DNA from: Diploscapter coronatus
Lineage: Eukaryota > Nematoda > Chromadorea > Rhabditida > Rhabditidae
Reading direction: 5' to 3'
DNA length: 64,000 bases
Assembly (NCBI GenBank): GCA_964036155.1
Contig: OZ038422.1
Location: 52,909,201-52,973,200 of the forward strand
The position numbers were made by a program, and so were the translations under genes. Below, one piece after another: positions 36,675 through 50,300 of the stretch. The notes beneath the pieces were generated by a model. It made no database searches and was not told the origin of the DNA. It saw nothing but the letters and a program-made list of their open reading frames with translations. Numbering within the stretch: the stretch's first letter is position 1; every line of letters begins with the position of its first letter.

Positions 36675-37478
36675 AAATTCATCCAATTACAGGAGTGGGG
36701 GCGGGTGAATCTTAGACATGTTCTTAAATGAGTAAAGAGTTTGATAGAACTTGATATTTTAACTATTTGTTCAAATCAACTGCTTGTGAAAATGGACCAG
36801 ACTTTAGCCCTCCCTACAAATACAAGATTCGTTTTTCTAGAATCGTAGATTAGAATAGCTGTTAGTGAAATTATCAGTGCAACTTTTTCATGTAATTCTG
36901 CAAAAGAATTTAATTTATGGGTTGCGAATCTAGCGGAGATAGAACCATGTGATCATTCGCTCCTGTCGTTAGACCGACTATTTTCAAGCGTCAACTATCA
37001 TCTTATATGTGTATACATTTGTTACCTTTGAAAAATTCATATATCTGTGCATATTGAGTATTGTTGTGGTAGGTTATTACGGGTTTTCTTGCTAGAGTTG
37101 ACATATTGCCTTGTAATATTTATATTTGAATCATAAGATACCGGAATCGTATATTTATTGAATGAATTATTGTAATTCAACGAATGATGAGCCACAATAT
37201 AAGCATGTAAAGTTAAAGTGCGAAGTCTCGATACCAAATCAACTATCGCATGGAAATGAAATGAAGAGTTGAACAAACTCAACAACTCATTGTATGGAGA
37301 ATGAAAGCCATTGGGATACACGTTTTCAGCTTGTAAGATATGTGAGCATTCAAGGATTCAAGGTTAAAAGATAAAACAGGGATATATACAACATAAGATA
37401 AAATATAAGAGTGTTTAGCTGGTGTAAAATGTAAATTGGGTCTGCTAACTAATCTATGGAGTATCGTCTCCGAAGTGA
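36675..37478. other. Spacer between two convergent genes
   Basis: The chemoreceptor stops at 36674 and the small minus-strand gene stops at 37479, so both 3' ends lie here. I see no further exon; the 94-codon minus frame at 37037-37321 has no supporting splice sites and reads as ordinary AT-rich noise. Confidence 0.5.
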
Positions 37479-37801
37479 TTAGTTCTTGGATGACTGCATG
37501 GACGAAACTGATCCAGTGTCATTCTGGTTTTTCTTGTAGCCGAATAGCGAAGCGATGTATCTAAAATTAAAAAATCAAAATCAAAATTAAGAAACTAAAT
37601 AATGAAACTAACCGCAGGGGCTTCGGAAGGGGCTTGGCTTGAGACTTCTTCTGGCTGATTGGTTTACAATTGTAATAATGGACTTTGTTCTTGTCATCAA
37701 CGACGACACCGAAGAACTGAAGTTGAAAAATGCGTGAAAATTCCGAGAAAAAAAGCTTAATTAAAAATTACCTTTCTGGAATCGATTCTTTCGACGGCCA
37801 T
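37479..37801 (-). CDS. Small basic orphan protein, 71 residues
   Basis: Three exons (37772-37801, 37613-37716, 37479-37560) with clean GT/AG borders join in phase to 71 residues. The protein starts MAVERIDSRKFFGVVVDD, continues with KNKVHYYNCKPISQKK, a Lys/Pro stretch (SQAKPLPKPLR) and YIASLFGYKK, and ends in a Ser/Asn-rich tail (GSVSSMQSSKN). No signal peptide, no membrane helix and one cysteine. I do not recognise the family. The two introns are about 55 bases each, and a TATA box lies at a suitable distance upstream, which supports a real, possibly inducible gene. It may be restricted to nematodes. Confidence 0.75.
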
Positions 37802-37934
37802 TGTATCTGGTTGATTTGAGGAAATTTAGGCGGTTACTGTAGCCGAGTAATTAGAGATGTACAAGAGTACAGGAGAGTTGAGTGTTTAGCTTTGAGATTT
37901 GAAAGTATTGTGAGCCGAGTTCTATCCGATCCGA

Positions 37935-37942
37935 TTTATATA
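37935..37942 (-). promoter_or_regulatory. TATA box of the 71-residue gene
   Basis: On the minus strand TATATAAA lies 134 bases upstream of the ATG. Just upstream of it are two ACGTG words (GTACGTGTTTATACGTGG), which match the core of E-box or hypoxia-type sites. Clear TATA boxes are uncommon in housekeeping genes of worms, so this hints at regulated expression. Confidence 0.5.
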
Positions 37943-40420
37943 TCTTCTCTCTGAGCACCACGTATAAACACGTACCACAAACTCCCACACTCATCTCATC
38001 ACTTCTTTATCTCGTTCCAACCGAATCTCATCATATCCTTATCTCTCCCTTATCACTCACGCTCCTCTCTCGTCCTTTCCGCTTTTCTTCCTGGCGCCCC
38101 AACTCCCGCCTCGAGTGGGATAACAAATACCGCAAATATACTACTCAGAGTCGAAATTTGACAGTGATCAACCAACAGAAATCTGGCAGAGAACATGCGA
38201 TTTCGAGAGGGCTGTCGCGCAGAAAAATGTCACCTATATCTCGGCAAACCACAGTGATATCACGCGCGACCTGATAAAAATAGACCGAGACATGCCAGAA
38301 AACACCGAAATTTTTTTTCTTCAAATTACAAGAACACAAAAAAAAAATCTCATCAAACGACGGATAAAGATCCGGTTTACGTGAAAACTACAAAATTGTT
38401 GCATTTGTAGACGAAGTGCAAAGAAATACTCATGATATCATAAATTCCTGAAATTCATGAGAATTTTTCGACAAATTTTCATGGCATAAATTTAAACGTC
38501 ACTAAACATTATGAGAAATGTCAATTGAAAAACATGAATGTTCAAAGGTTTGAAACTATCAAATCTAGGATGAGAGTGAACTAAAATTCAGAAATTCGAA
38601 ACTATTATTACTTAATAAAATTTTTCGAAGTTAAAATAACAATTTCATTTAATCTTTTTTTTCAAGCCAACTTTCGAGTATTTTTCACGATTAATAAATA
38701 AAACAAATAAACGAGACCGCACAATAATCAATAGATTTTCATGTTTGTTTGAAATGTAAACCACAATTGTCTGCGACCAAAATCAATTATTTATAACGTT
38801 GCTCATAGAATGAAATTGCGTGGATATTTTGGTGTAAATAACTTGGTCATAAATTTGCATGATTTTGCAGAAATAATTGCTATCTTTCATGGATTGTATA
38901 TTGAAAATTGCAGTCTGATTATGTATATGTACGAGTAAATAGTTTTCCTTGAAAATTTAAAAATTTAATCCAACGAATAAAAAATGCCTATATTGTATAA
39001 TTTTTCATTTTTAGATCTTATCTGATTGGATACACTTTCATGATTTCGCCTCCGATACTGTATTATCTGTTTGATTCACATCTGCAATTCTCGTATAATA
39101 TAACCCTTTGAAGTTGTATCTTTGATTTTTTCGGTTACAAACTGAATTCAATTGTCTAATCGAGAGAAAGGTAAAATGGGTTTTCTTTTGCTCGTTAAAC
39201 CTGTCACTTCCTATCTATCAGTTCTGTTTAGAATCAGAGTTGCGTCAGTTCCACCGTAATCGTATTATTGCCTTTTTACTGCTCTAATTTTCTATTTTTG
39301 CAACTAATATGAGTCAGTATTTCGAATTTTAGCGAATATTTTCGAAACTTTACACAACAAAATTTAATCGATTTTCACATTTCGCAATTCGAGGGACCAA
39401 TTGCGAAATATTTAAAAAAAAAAAATTCAAATTCGTTAAGAATTTGTCGGAGTCGGCTTCTAGCTTTAGTGTTTATTTATCTGTTCAATCCGGCGTGATA
39501 TTTTGATGAGGCAAAAAAGTGTGGAAGTTTGCCAAACACTTAAGGGGGAGGAGAAGTCACAAAGAAAGCTGATGCACCGTTGAAATGAAAGGAGCGGAAG
39601 ATTTGACGAAACCTGCAAAAACAGTCAACACTCAGCCCGAAATGAAGGGTAATTGAAGAGTAAAGTAAAGAAGCAATCGTTTGAAGAAGTAAAGTAATCG
39701 AGGTGTAGAGTGGAAGGTCGTGAAAACAGTGAATAGCCCTAATTGAAAGCTTCCCTCGCCGCGTTGACAATACCACGCAATGACATGTGTCTTGCAAGAT
39801 AAAGTAAAGCAATTTCTCTAATATAAAAACATGAAGAGGACCAATCACTGCATATGATTAGCTGCTGGAACAGAACCATCAAGTAATTTTTCTTCAATAT
39901 TTTCTTGCAATTCCTAGTTTTGTTTGTTTGTTTTTTTTTCTAAATAGATGGCCTTTGATCAAAATCTAGGCGTGAAAAATTTGCAACCAGAATCAGGCGT
40001 GCGCAAACTTCGACTTCGATTTAGAAAATTTTCAAATCAAAACTTCGTGCATCCCTGACAAATCTTTGAATAAAAAATTTTCCTAATAATGAGCCGGTCT
40101 GAAAATGTTCATCAGCATTTCAGAATATTAATCCCATGTGGGAATGGAGTGATTCACTATGCAATTATTTTGACTTGTTTACTAATTCTTATTCAAAACA
40201 ACCTCTAATTTTATACTTCATGTGACTCATAAATAATACCAAGCCTTTGTCCATCATCTGACCTGATTTAATTATGCACATTCAATCTTAAGTAAATTAG
40301 CGAGCAAACATCTTACATCAATCTCGTAAGTCGACGTGTTCATTCTATCGTGTGAAATTCCGAATTCCTGCAACTTTTCTCGTGATTCCAATTCTCGAAG
40401 ATTGCCTTTCCAGTATGACT

Positions 40421-40500
40421 TGCATTTGCATGTGAACGTCTCTTCACTAATAGACCAGTCAAATAGTCATCAGACTAACAGACGTTCACATCGAAATGCA
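40421..40500. ncRNA. miRNA-precursor-like hairpin
   Basis: TGCATTTGCATGTGAACGTCT at 40421-40441 pairs with 40480-40500, which ends CACATCGAAATGCA, over 21 positions with two adjacent mismatches. AGTC and GACT inside the 38-base loop extend the stem. An 80-base foldback with an interrupted stem of this size fits an animal pre-miRNA, but a small inverted-repeat element would look the same. I recognise no known miRNA seed. Confidence 0.35.
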
Positions 40501-43500
40501 AAAACTATAGAATTTTCTGATCCTTCTCACTCCTTTTGTTCACCAGGACGGGTAACATATTTTCATATGCTTAAATTTGTGTTGATTTGGCGAAATTTAC
40601 TAATTCTTGAGAGTTTTTTTCCTGTTTCTGTTGAATCGCCATTAGATTCGAATAGATTTTAAGAAATTTTGACGATATTAGACAATTTTCACTTTTTCTC
40701 CTTGCTTTTGATCTGTCGCTCAATTTTCAGCCAATCTATCCGAACTTCCCTGCAGATTTATCTATTTTTCGAAACCGTTTTTCGTAACTAGTTGATTCTC
40801 GAAGCTGGTAGATATTTCTTGAGATTTGTTTCTTGGTTCTGTTAAATCACCATTCGACAATTCGGATAGATTTCAAGAGATCGTGTCTTGGTGTCTCGTT
40901 CAGCAAAGTGATGAAGATTCTGTCAACAGATTAACATTCTCTGATTACTTATCCCATCTCCTCTCTTGAATCACAGGACATTCTGTTTTTCATCCATTAT
41001 CCTCTTGGTCTTGCGATATCATAACGCATTTTGCGTGTCAAGAATCCACGTATCGAAGACAATTCAAGTGCAATACTGCTCAACATCTCTGTGTAAAGCA
41101 TTGGCAATTAACAGATTGTCGATCAAGTTTAATTTGTGGGTTTGCTGCTTGCACAAGAAGATCATGTGTATTTAGTGAGAAATACATTGTCAACTTGAGA
41201 TTTTCGCGGGAAAAAATCGTAAAAATAGAACAATTTGATAAAAATAAAGCCTTCCGTTCGAAAAATGAGGTTTTTGAAATTGCCGACGCAAATTCGTACA
41301 CCAATTTTCGAGGAGGAATTTCTACGACTTTCAAAAGAATTGCAAAACATCTGTCCGGCATTTGAGATTCACGTATGCACAAGTATACCTCTGACTAAAT
41401 ATTTATGAGTTTAGAGCGTGAACTTCCTTGAAATTGAGAGCACTCATTCTTAAAACATTTTGAATGCGTATTATTGACGTTCGAAGTGTAATTGCGAGAT
41501 TTTAAAATTTCAAAAATCGATTTAATTCACTTTCAAACATAACCCAATCTATCTAGCGATAGTCTATCATTTTGAGAATTTCCAAACATTTGATTAGAGA
41601 AGAATGCAAATGCTCAAATTTGAATATACGCTAATTTTTTTAATCGGATTCCTGAGAACATCTCAAATTTTGGTAGAATTCGGAGAACAGGGATTTGGCA
41701 GAGAATTTCAGGCTATACAAAAGCTCCTGTCTGGTCAACCTTGGAAAATCAGCGAAAATACTTGCTTTTGGAGCTTAAAGGTCAGACAAAATCTCGAAAA
41801 TCCGATACCTTTAGGCGACACGCTTTAGCACTTCACAGTATTTTTCCATTGGCACTAGGAGTATAAATTGCGATTGAATTTATTCAAATTCTTTAGCACA
41901 AAGTGATGTTAATTGCTGATCGTTTTCCTTCGAGTTGCTCTTATTTTTGATGATTATTTCTTCAACATCATGGATAGCTTCTCACGGGTTTTTGTTTCCC
42001 ATTTCAAAGCACAAAATTTTTTGGGAAAACCCGTGCTAGTTGGCAGCGCGTGGGGTGCGGGAAGTAGTGGCTAATTTCCACTTATGTGCATAGGCAAATG
42101 AGTAAATGAGTTTGTTTGGGCAAAGCTGGGTTAGGTTTGAAGACGAGGGGTACTCATTGCCCGCTTCGCCTTTCTCATTCATTCATTCATTCAATCCTTT
42201 TTACGGACTCAGTTTCTTTGTCTTTCGCCTCGCTATTTCCCGCACCTAACTCAGGAATGCACGTCTTTGCATCGCTAAAAATGCCAATGGCCCTCCGATT
42301 CAGTCATTTTGGAGGAAAAGACCGAAAGCTCTTCTTGAAAGAAAATGGGTCTTTTCAGGTTCAATTTAGTCGCTTTTTTCTTTGTCTTTCCGCTTCTCGG
42401 AGCATTCGATAAATTAGGATTTTTACTTTCAATATAAATGTTTCCCCATTAGATTTGCCAAATCAATAACGTAAAAATTTGGTCATTAGGGGTTTCAGAA
42501 ATTTTTAGAATCAATAAGTTTTGCGGTTAGTTTCGAATTCGCTATCATGAGATCAAAATGGTTTTTTTTCTAGAAAATCAATCACGTTTAGCCTGGCTTT
42601 GACAGTTTGAATTGTCAAATGAAAAATTCGATTTTGCCTCGAATTTTCGAAATTTTAATCCCCAACACTCTTGATAAAATTGGATTTCTTAATGGGTTTC
42701 AACTTTCGTCACTAGTCTTTGCATTTTGAGAAAGATAATAGGAAGCTACAGATGCAGTCTGAATTATATAGAAGAGCTTATTAGCCAGAAATATCAGATT
42801 CGCGAGCGAGTTACTCTTGCTGGGGATAACAGGAATTAGGGATATCCATTTCGTTGATAAGGGAAGAAAGAAGAATCTGCTGCAGCTAATTTAGTACTGA
42901 AAATGGGAAGAGTAAAGGATTATTCCCATGCTTTGATTACAGTATGATAGTCTTATATGAATAGATTTATCATGTTTTCTTTTTCAGATGTACGGATTCT
43001 TACTTCCATGATTCGTAATGTTTGACCCTTTGTTCATCGTTTGCTTTTTTCTTATCAATTAGCTCTTCTTGCTTCATTCATCGAATGGGTAATTATTGTG
43101 GAAGGATATTAGAGATAACGGAATCTTTGAACTTTATCGAAAGAAATTAATACGAGAAATTGACAAAGCGCCTACGATAAGGCCATAAGATCCGCAATTT
43201 CCAGGAAAAAATAATGAGAATTTGATCAAAAGATGTTTCAGAAACTCCTTATCGGTGCACATACAGTGGCAAACGAAAATTTCGCATCATCCCATACATT
43301 TTGATATGGTGCTAGCTCACCCATTCGTGGTGCACCAATTCTAATGAAATGTTGTATACATATTGGAGTGGACATATCGTGAATATCTGTCAAGTTCGGC
43401 CCGATTCGATCACTTTTATGGAAGTTATTAATTTTTTTCAAACAAAAATCGAAAATTTTCCGATTTCAAAAAATTCCATGGGAACATGTGAATAAGTGCA

Positions 43501-44274
43501 GAGCTGATTGATGGCGCATTTGAAAACTCTTATATGCAGCTATTATATCCTAATTTGGTTCATGCCCGGAAAAAGTCTTTATAAAATTTGGTGGGGCTTG
43601 ATTACAAAATAATCAATTTTTCTCGTATTTCAATAATTAAGCAAGCTCAAAATGTTCAGTCCATCTCTAACTTTGAAGAAACTTTTTTCAACAACCAAAT
43701 AGACTGGTAAAATGTTCTAAGATAAACGTAGTTTCTAACTTTGAAACATTCCATCAATTTTTCACAGTAAACGTGCAGAAATTTAATTTCCGAGCGTTTC
43801 CTCAGTAAAATTATAACGGTGATGCAAAACTTTCACTTGCCGTTGTAAAAATTCCTAAACAAACTGAAAATCTGAAAATTGAGGGACTGAACCAAATTGT
43901 GAATTGAAATAGTTAGCTAGAACCAATGGAAAACATAATTAGCGCAATTTCATGAAAGTGTTTGTCCAGGAGAGTGTTTTCATTCTCTCATTCGATAAAG
44001 TACAAGTTTACTACTTCATCAATACCTGCTTATTTTTGTTATTCGTCGTCCCTTTAATCCGCAAATTCTATTTTTCTTGGTCTGCAAATTGCTATTCTGC
44101 AATTTGTCGCGTTCAAAATAGGCCTAGATTTCTCTATTTGTCTCTTCTCGCCGTCTATCATGCAGTTTTAATTAGTCTGCGTCTGTATGCAGGGAGAGGG
44201 GTGCTTATTACGTCGGTCATCCTCACCTTTACTCGTATATGAAGATTCGGATTTGTCAAGCGTATAATCTTCTC

Positions 44275-44280
44275 TTTCAG
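44275..44280 (+). promoter_or_regulatory. Probable spliced-leader acceptor of the EF-hand gene
   Basis: TTTCAG ends at 44280, 84 bases before the ATG at 44365, with no coding exon upstream that joins to it. A stop-free leader follows, so the ATG choice rests on the change to coding-like sequence. Confidence 0.4.
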
Positions 44281-44364
44281 GTCTGCTATATTCCCTTGTT
44301 AAGCACAGCACTAGGCTCCGCCCCCTATTTGCTTCCTCGCCTGCCTCGCTGTGTCCCAGCTTTT

Positions 44365-47300
44365 ATGGCAGCATTATCCGCCGCAAGTACGCGGTCTGGC
44401 GTCAATTCCCCCACATCGCCCGTCCCTTCGGTCCATTCCACATCCACATCCGCGTCGGCAGCGTCCAAGGCAGCAGCCCTTCTGATGCGACACAAATCCA
44501 GCGACAAGCACCAAGGCAAAGGCGCACACATGTTTGAAGCCATTAAGGTTCGTTTTTACTACTGCTACTATTTTTTTTAATTAGCGAACAAGATGATTAT
44601 TACGGTATATTGCAATATTAATGGTTCAATAATTGAATAAAAGAGTCATGTGACGAAACAAGGGCGTGAAATAGATTAGATTAGCACTTTACGTGCAACT
44701 AGCTTTCCCAGTTTTAAAAGAAGCAAAAGCAGGAAACTCGATCATTTGCAAAGGTCCAACTACGAAGATAACACATCTTCTCACGTTGCATTTTGAAACT
44801 AGCTAGCTAATTGGAAGTGAATTTATACAAGGTTGCGTAGCTACTAAAATGTAGACAAGTCGAGATTTAATTTTTATTCTAATAGTCAGGATAGAGCTCA
44901 GTTCAAACAGGAAGAAGGGCTTTTCCTAGGATAATCAAATCTCAAGAATTGGGCAGTTCGAAAATTTGTTTACGCAACTACGCAAAAACGGTTTCAAATG
45001 CACAAGAAAGTACGATGCAAATCACTTGCTTCGAATGTTCGAATTTGTGCATCGTCTAATCTGTCTCAAGTAAACAGTCATTGATAATGACCGAATCATC
45101 CCTATTTTTGAGCCCAATCTAAATTTTGACAATTATTTCATATTGAAGCTTGTCATTTTCCAGATTCAAATGTCAAACAAGTCAAATAACTGGATGAATC
45201 GTAGCCATCTCGTTTCTTTCTTTCAAACAACACATAAGAAAAAAGCGAATCAAATCTTATTTTCTACGTTCGCCATAGCTTTGTTCTTCTAATCAGCGTC
45301 GACGCAATGATACAAAGAGTCAGACATTGTTTTTCTGCCTCTCGCACACTTTCCCAACGACTACAAGCTTGATTGCGAACATTTATTGCCGCGTTACGAA
45401 ATTGCGAATAATTGAAAGTATGCAAAACGAATGTCGAAGACGAGAGTGCATTGTGAAATTGCAGCTATGAATACTCTTTGGAGTGTTGTGCACCTGTTAG
45501 CAACGATATGACAACAAATTCAGATTGTTCCATTTCATACTTGGAAACTTCTCAACTTTAATTGTCTAATTCTGTCCTGGGTATTAGTCTTTCCTCCAAA
45601 ATTTGGTTATTTTTGCTCATATCTTGCAGCTAAACATTCATCGAGACATGCTACATTTCGAGGTCTAAATTTAGCGCGATTTTTTTGTCTGAAAAACAAA
45701 TCAAATTTGCATTAGCCTAGCTTCATTTACGCTCAACTTCCGTCTCTTTATTTCAAGAATGCGATTTGCTGCCTCTGCTAGCAAATCTCGCCAAACCGGA
45801 AGGGAAACATTTGGTGAAAACGACTATTTCCTGTGCGAAGGGAAATTATACATGATTTTGGAACAATTGCTCGTGGCGGAAGTGAAAAGTGATAAGCCTG
45901 GCTGGGCTATAGGTTGAGAGCATTGCCATGGCAATCATAGGGGAAATTGAAGGAGAGAAGGAGTGGCCGGTGAAGAATAGGCGAAATCAGGTGGAAGTGC
46001 GGCGCACAGCTACAGCCGAATTGTAGCTGTCTCTCGGCTGTACTTCAGTACTTCAGACCGACTGGAGCTTCGGCCTAACTCCCTCTAACCGCCTGCCATT
46101 TTTGTCCAGTCAACCGCGTCTCCATCCACAAATCTTTTCACTTTACGTGATTTTTCTCCAAATTAAATGTAGCATAAATTCTAGAGATTATCGAGTTCGA
46201 ACTCGCTTCATTTCTTTATTGCCTGATTAATGTCCTCATCGTATTATCGCGATTATTCATTTATCTCGTCCCAAGAGTATCGACTAAGTTTTAGAAGCGA
46301 CAAATCTTCCCTCCATACTAATTGGTAGATAATTACGCGATGCTCAAAGTGTTCCTGCACCAACAGTTAAAATACGTACGTCAACCTTTCGGTTATTTTT
46401 GCACTGCGATTTTGCAGAATGACGAACATAATCGTGTAATCACATCAGTCAGCCGCACATGATATGATTATCAGAGCATAACAACGGCAAAACAATTATA
46501 TTTTCCCTAGAGAAAGCTCTCGCAATAACAAAAAATGACTATTTTCGAAGCAAGATAGGCTATTTTAGTCTTTATATACTGGAATAGGAGCAGAAACATA
46601 TCCGGCAATTTTCCAGATTCGGAAGCGATTTGTCAAACGCTTCCGCGTTGCTTCATACATGAGCATATGAGCCACACTGACATGAAGCACAATGTGCCTG
46701 CTCAAAAATGATTAACATGCGACTTTCCATAACAACAAGTATTGTTATTATTCGAATCGCATGATAATGAGTAAGGCAGGTGATGTGTATTTTTCGAATA
46801 CCATTGAGAGATTTTGAGATAAATCCTATTTTTGAAATCTCGAAATTGTACTTTCCCAGACATTTTAACTTGAAAACATAAGTTCTTGTTTGTCAGGACT
46901 CAAGAAACTTTGTGAAGGGGTACTGTATCTTGAGGAATCAGCCAAGAATCCAAAAACTTACGAAGAGTCTTCATCATGGTATAGTAGATCTTCCAAGTTG
47001 GCTTATTCGAAAAGCTGCATTGAACATTTTAAAACGAATACAGCTGCAACCTGTTAGAAAACAGGAACATAATTCGATCAGGATTATCTAATATTTTCTA
47101 GTTGAAAATATATTATATTTTGGCTGATAAGCATTTATTGGATAAAGCACCGTTTGGTGGTAGTTGATCAGGCCACCCCACCCTTACTAACAATCTCAGA
47201 CCTTTTATACAAATTAGTTAGTCACAACGTTTGAGCAGAACATAGGGAATCTAGTTAAAGTATGACTCAATTGCTAACTGACTTTAGTTTTAGAGCTGTA

Positions 47301-50300
47301 CGATTTTAGGAAAATGAGTCAACTTTTAGATTAAATTTCTGCCAAAGAATTGATAACGAATATTATCAAGACAACTCATTTAATGAAAGGTTCAACTTTT
47401 CGAAAAATGTCACATGCAATCTTTCGAAGAACTGCAAATTTAAAATATTCTGCGATTTGTAGTAACTGAAGAAGTATTAAAAAGAAATTGAATATGAATT
47501 GATGCTGTTGGTGATCGTCCATCAAATCATGAATATTTTAGCATACCCATATCAGTGACAGGAACGTATTCGAATGGAAAAGTCGAATTCCGATATTTTT
47601 CGCATACCTGACTCCAAACCGAATTGAAATTATATGAGTGAGCTCAGACTTCGATTCTGATTTAGTATTTCTTGAAGTTCATAATGTGCCTTTTCCGAAT
47701 GCACATCAGTGTAGATTTGAGCGTTAGTCAAACTTAATGATCAGTAAGATTAGGCTAAAAAGATAGACAATTCACGACTGCCGGAGAGAGCACCCAAGAA
47801 GAACTGGCAGATAGTCGTTCACTGAATTCTTTGATCATTTTTTCACTCTGACTTCTTGAGTTTATTTTTTTTTGAAAGAAGCCTATCACAAAATGTTCGC
47901 TTCCAAATTTATTTATGGTAGCCACCAGAAATAGTATCATTAATGTGTAGAAAGATTAAAAGGCTATTTTCATGCATTCACGATGGCATTTTTTGCGTCA
48001 TCGTAAGAATGAAATAAGAATATGGGTCCAACTGAACAAAGACATTTCCATGTCATGAATAGATAATTCGATGGGTTGTGGGTGAGGAGCAAAATTCTGT
48101 TGAACTTTGACATTTTGAACCCTCAACTTGATTATCGAGATTCAAACTCTGAATGTTTCAATTCTCGGAGAAATTTGATTAATTTCTTCGAATTTTTCAA
48201 TAAAATCCCATTTCATAGTTCGCTGATTTTATTAGCGAAAATTTTTGGTTGAAAATAGAATTATGCTCGGTCCCCTAGTTGCGAATGGCGTGTTTCGATT
48301 GCCTGTGTTTTTGTCAGGGGCTCGGCTATTTTTTCTATGCTGCTCATTTTCCTTTTCGAGCCTTTCAGGCGTCTCCCATAACCAAGCACATGTTTGTCAT
48401 CATCTGTGACTCTCTTCTCCATACATACTCAATTCATACTGCCTTCACTGCTGCATCTCCGGTTTCATTTCGTTGCGTCGTTTCTAGGCAATTTCGTCTA
48501 TCTCTTTCCCCTTTCTGCCTATAGCTTTTCCTTTGTTTCCTCTTCAAGTCGATATCCGCGCATAATTAGCCAGCCACGGCCGTGCGCCTACACTTCGATT
48601 TCGAGGTAGCGGTCGCGGTTCAGGCCTAATTACCACTTATTGCCTGCCGCCAACCGCCAACCGCTAGCCGTACCACCCGATATCTCTAATAACCGAGATA
48701 CCTGGGGGAAAAAGTTTATTCAATTTGAACCTGATCGGAGAATTTTCTGCTTCGCAACCATTTATAGCATAACAGCTTCAGCTAGCTTTCTCCAATTAGC
48801 CTCTATCGCTTGGTTACAGATGTTTGTATCCTTCATTTGAACTCGATTCATAGGTCTCCTCTTCTTGAGCCCCTCATTTCCATTTGTAAGCGGGGGATAC
48901 AAATTCGGATTAAGCATTTTAGTACCTCTTCTATTTTTTCGTTTTAGCTACAATACACAAGTGCAACTGTTTATAATCGGCTCGTCTGGTGCTATTTTTG
49001 ACTTGTCCGAGATCAAAGCTACTATTTCGAGAACATTTCTAAATTCCAGAAATCCCCTATAAGGTCAATCGAAACACGTCATCCTAAATGCCTATGATGA
49101 AAAACGGTTATTTTAATTCACCTCGGTCATTGCTACCACAAGGCTCATTCAGAAGGGTAAAAACGGTAAAATTCTGGGTTTGCTAATTCATATGTTGCTT
49201 CTGAATTAATCACGCTGGCATAATGATCGCTGATCACCCAAAATTAGCTAATTAGCTCAAGCGAGAAAGTTTACCAAAAATTAGGGAAAGTAGGACTAGA
49301 GTGCGAAAAAGTTACCTAACAAAGAAAGCAAACTGTATACAACGGATCCGACTCAAAATCTCAAAATTGGTAGGAAAGTCAGTTCGTACATGCTGATAAC
49401 GGCAATCATGTTGAAAAAACGCTAAAGGTTTTGAATAGCTCCACATTTTGACTCCAGATTCTATTTTTCTGCTGTGAATAATGATATTTTCAGCTCTCAT
49501 TTAACAATGTAAGCTAATATTCAGCTATTCTCTTTAATTTGAAATAAAAAGTCAAAATTTCGGTCCCAAGCTGCGGAGTTATTCGCGACTTCTAGCGTTT
49601 TTAAACATTATTCTCATTATCAGCATGTCCGAATTGTCTTTCCTACCAATTTTGAGATTTTGACCCGGACCCGTTGTACACAGTTTACCTTTCTTGTAAA
49701 AATATTTTCCAGCAAAATTTCTTATTCAAACTATTTCAGCTAAAACTTCATTCGGACCGAGGTGATTCATCTCCGCATTCCGCAGTCGATCCTCTACTTG
49801 CCAACGTTCTCGATGGCTACACAGAAGAGGAACTCGCCGAGTACAGACAAGTCTTCAACATGTTCGATTCCGGTGAGAAAATCCGCAATTTACAGAAACT
49901 TCCTCGTTCAAAATAATATCTCCCTTAGAAACACGTTCCATCCATGATTTAGCGAAATGTTTCAAAACAAGTCTTCCTACCAGTCACTTCTAGGAAATTC
50001 TCTCAAATGATCATTACCTCAATCTACATAACTTTAATTTCAAAATCCTTCAATCCTTCCTCTTCAACTGGCAAATCGCACGAATGCAATTTCCGTTTGA
50101 ATAAGAAACATAGAGCGAAAAAGATTAGGCGAGTAAATAGTTGGCGTTTCAGACCGAAGCGGGGCTATTGCTCTGGATGAGCTTGAGACGGCAATCAAGA
50201 ACCTCGGACTCGAACAGACCAGGGACGAACTTGATAAAATCATCGACGAGGTAGTGTTTTATTCAGTAATAAGCAGAGATGAGTCGGAATAACATTTTGT

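Larger units (their letters stand above)
37802..44274. other. Long gene-free intergenic stretch
   Basis: It includes the promoter of the small minus-strand gene at its left end and presumably that of the EF-hand gene at its right end. No exon is supported. Simple CATT repeats occur near 42176. The hairpin at 40421-40500 is listed separately. Open frames at 39540-39848 (-), 40336-40662 (+) and 43952-44242 (+) lack splice support. Confidence 0.45.

Noticed and set aside
43952..44242. 96-codon frame just before the EF-hand gene
   Set aside because: Hydrophobic, ends in a stop before the acceptor at 44280, and is out of context with the downstream exon.
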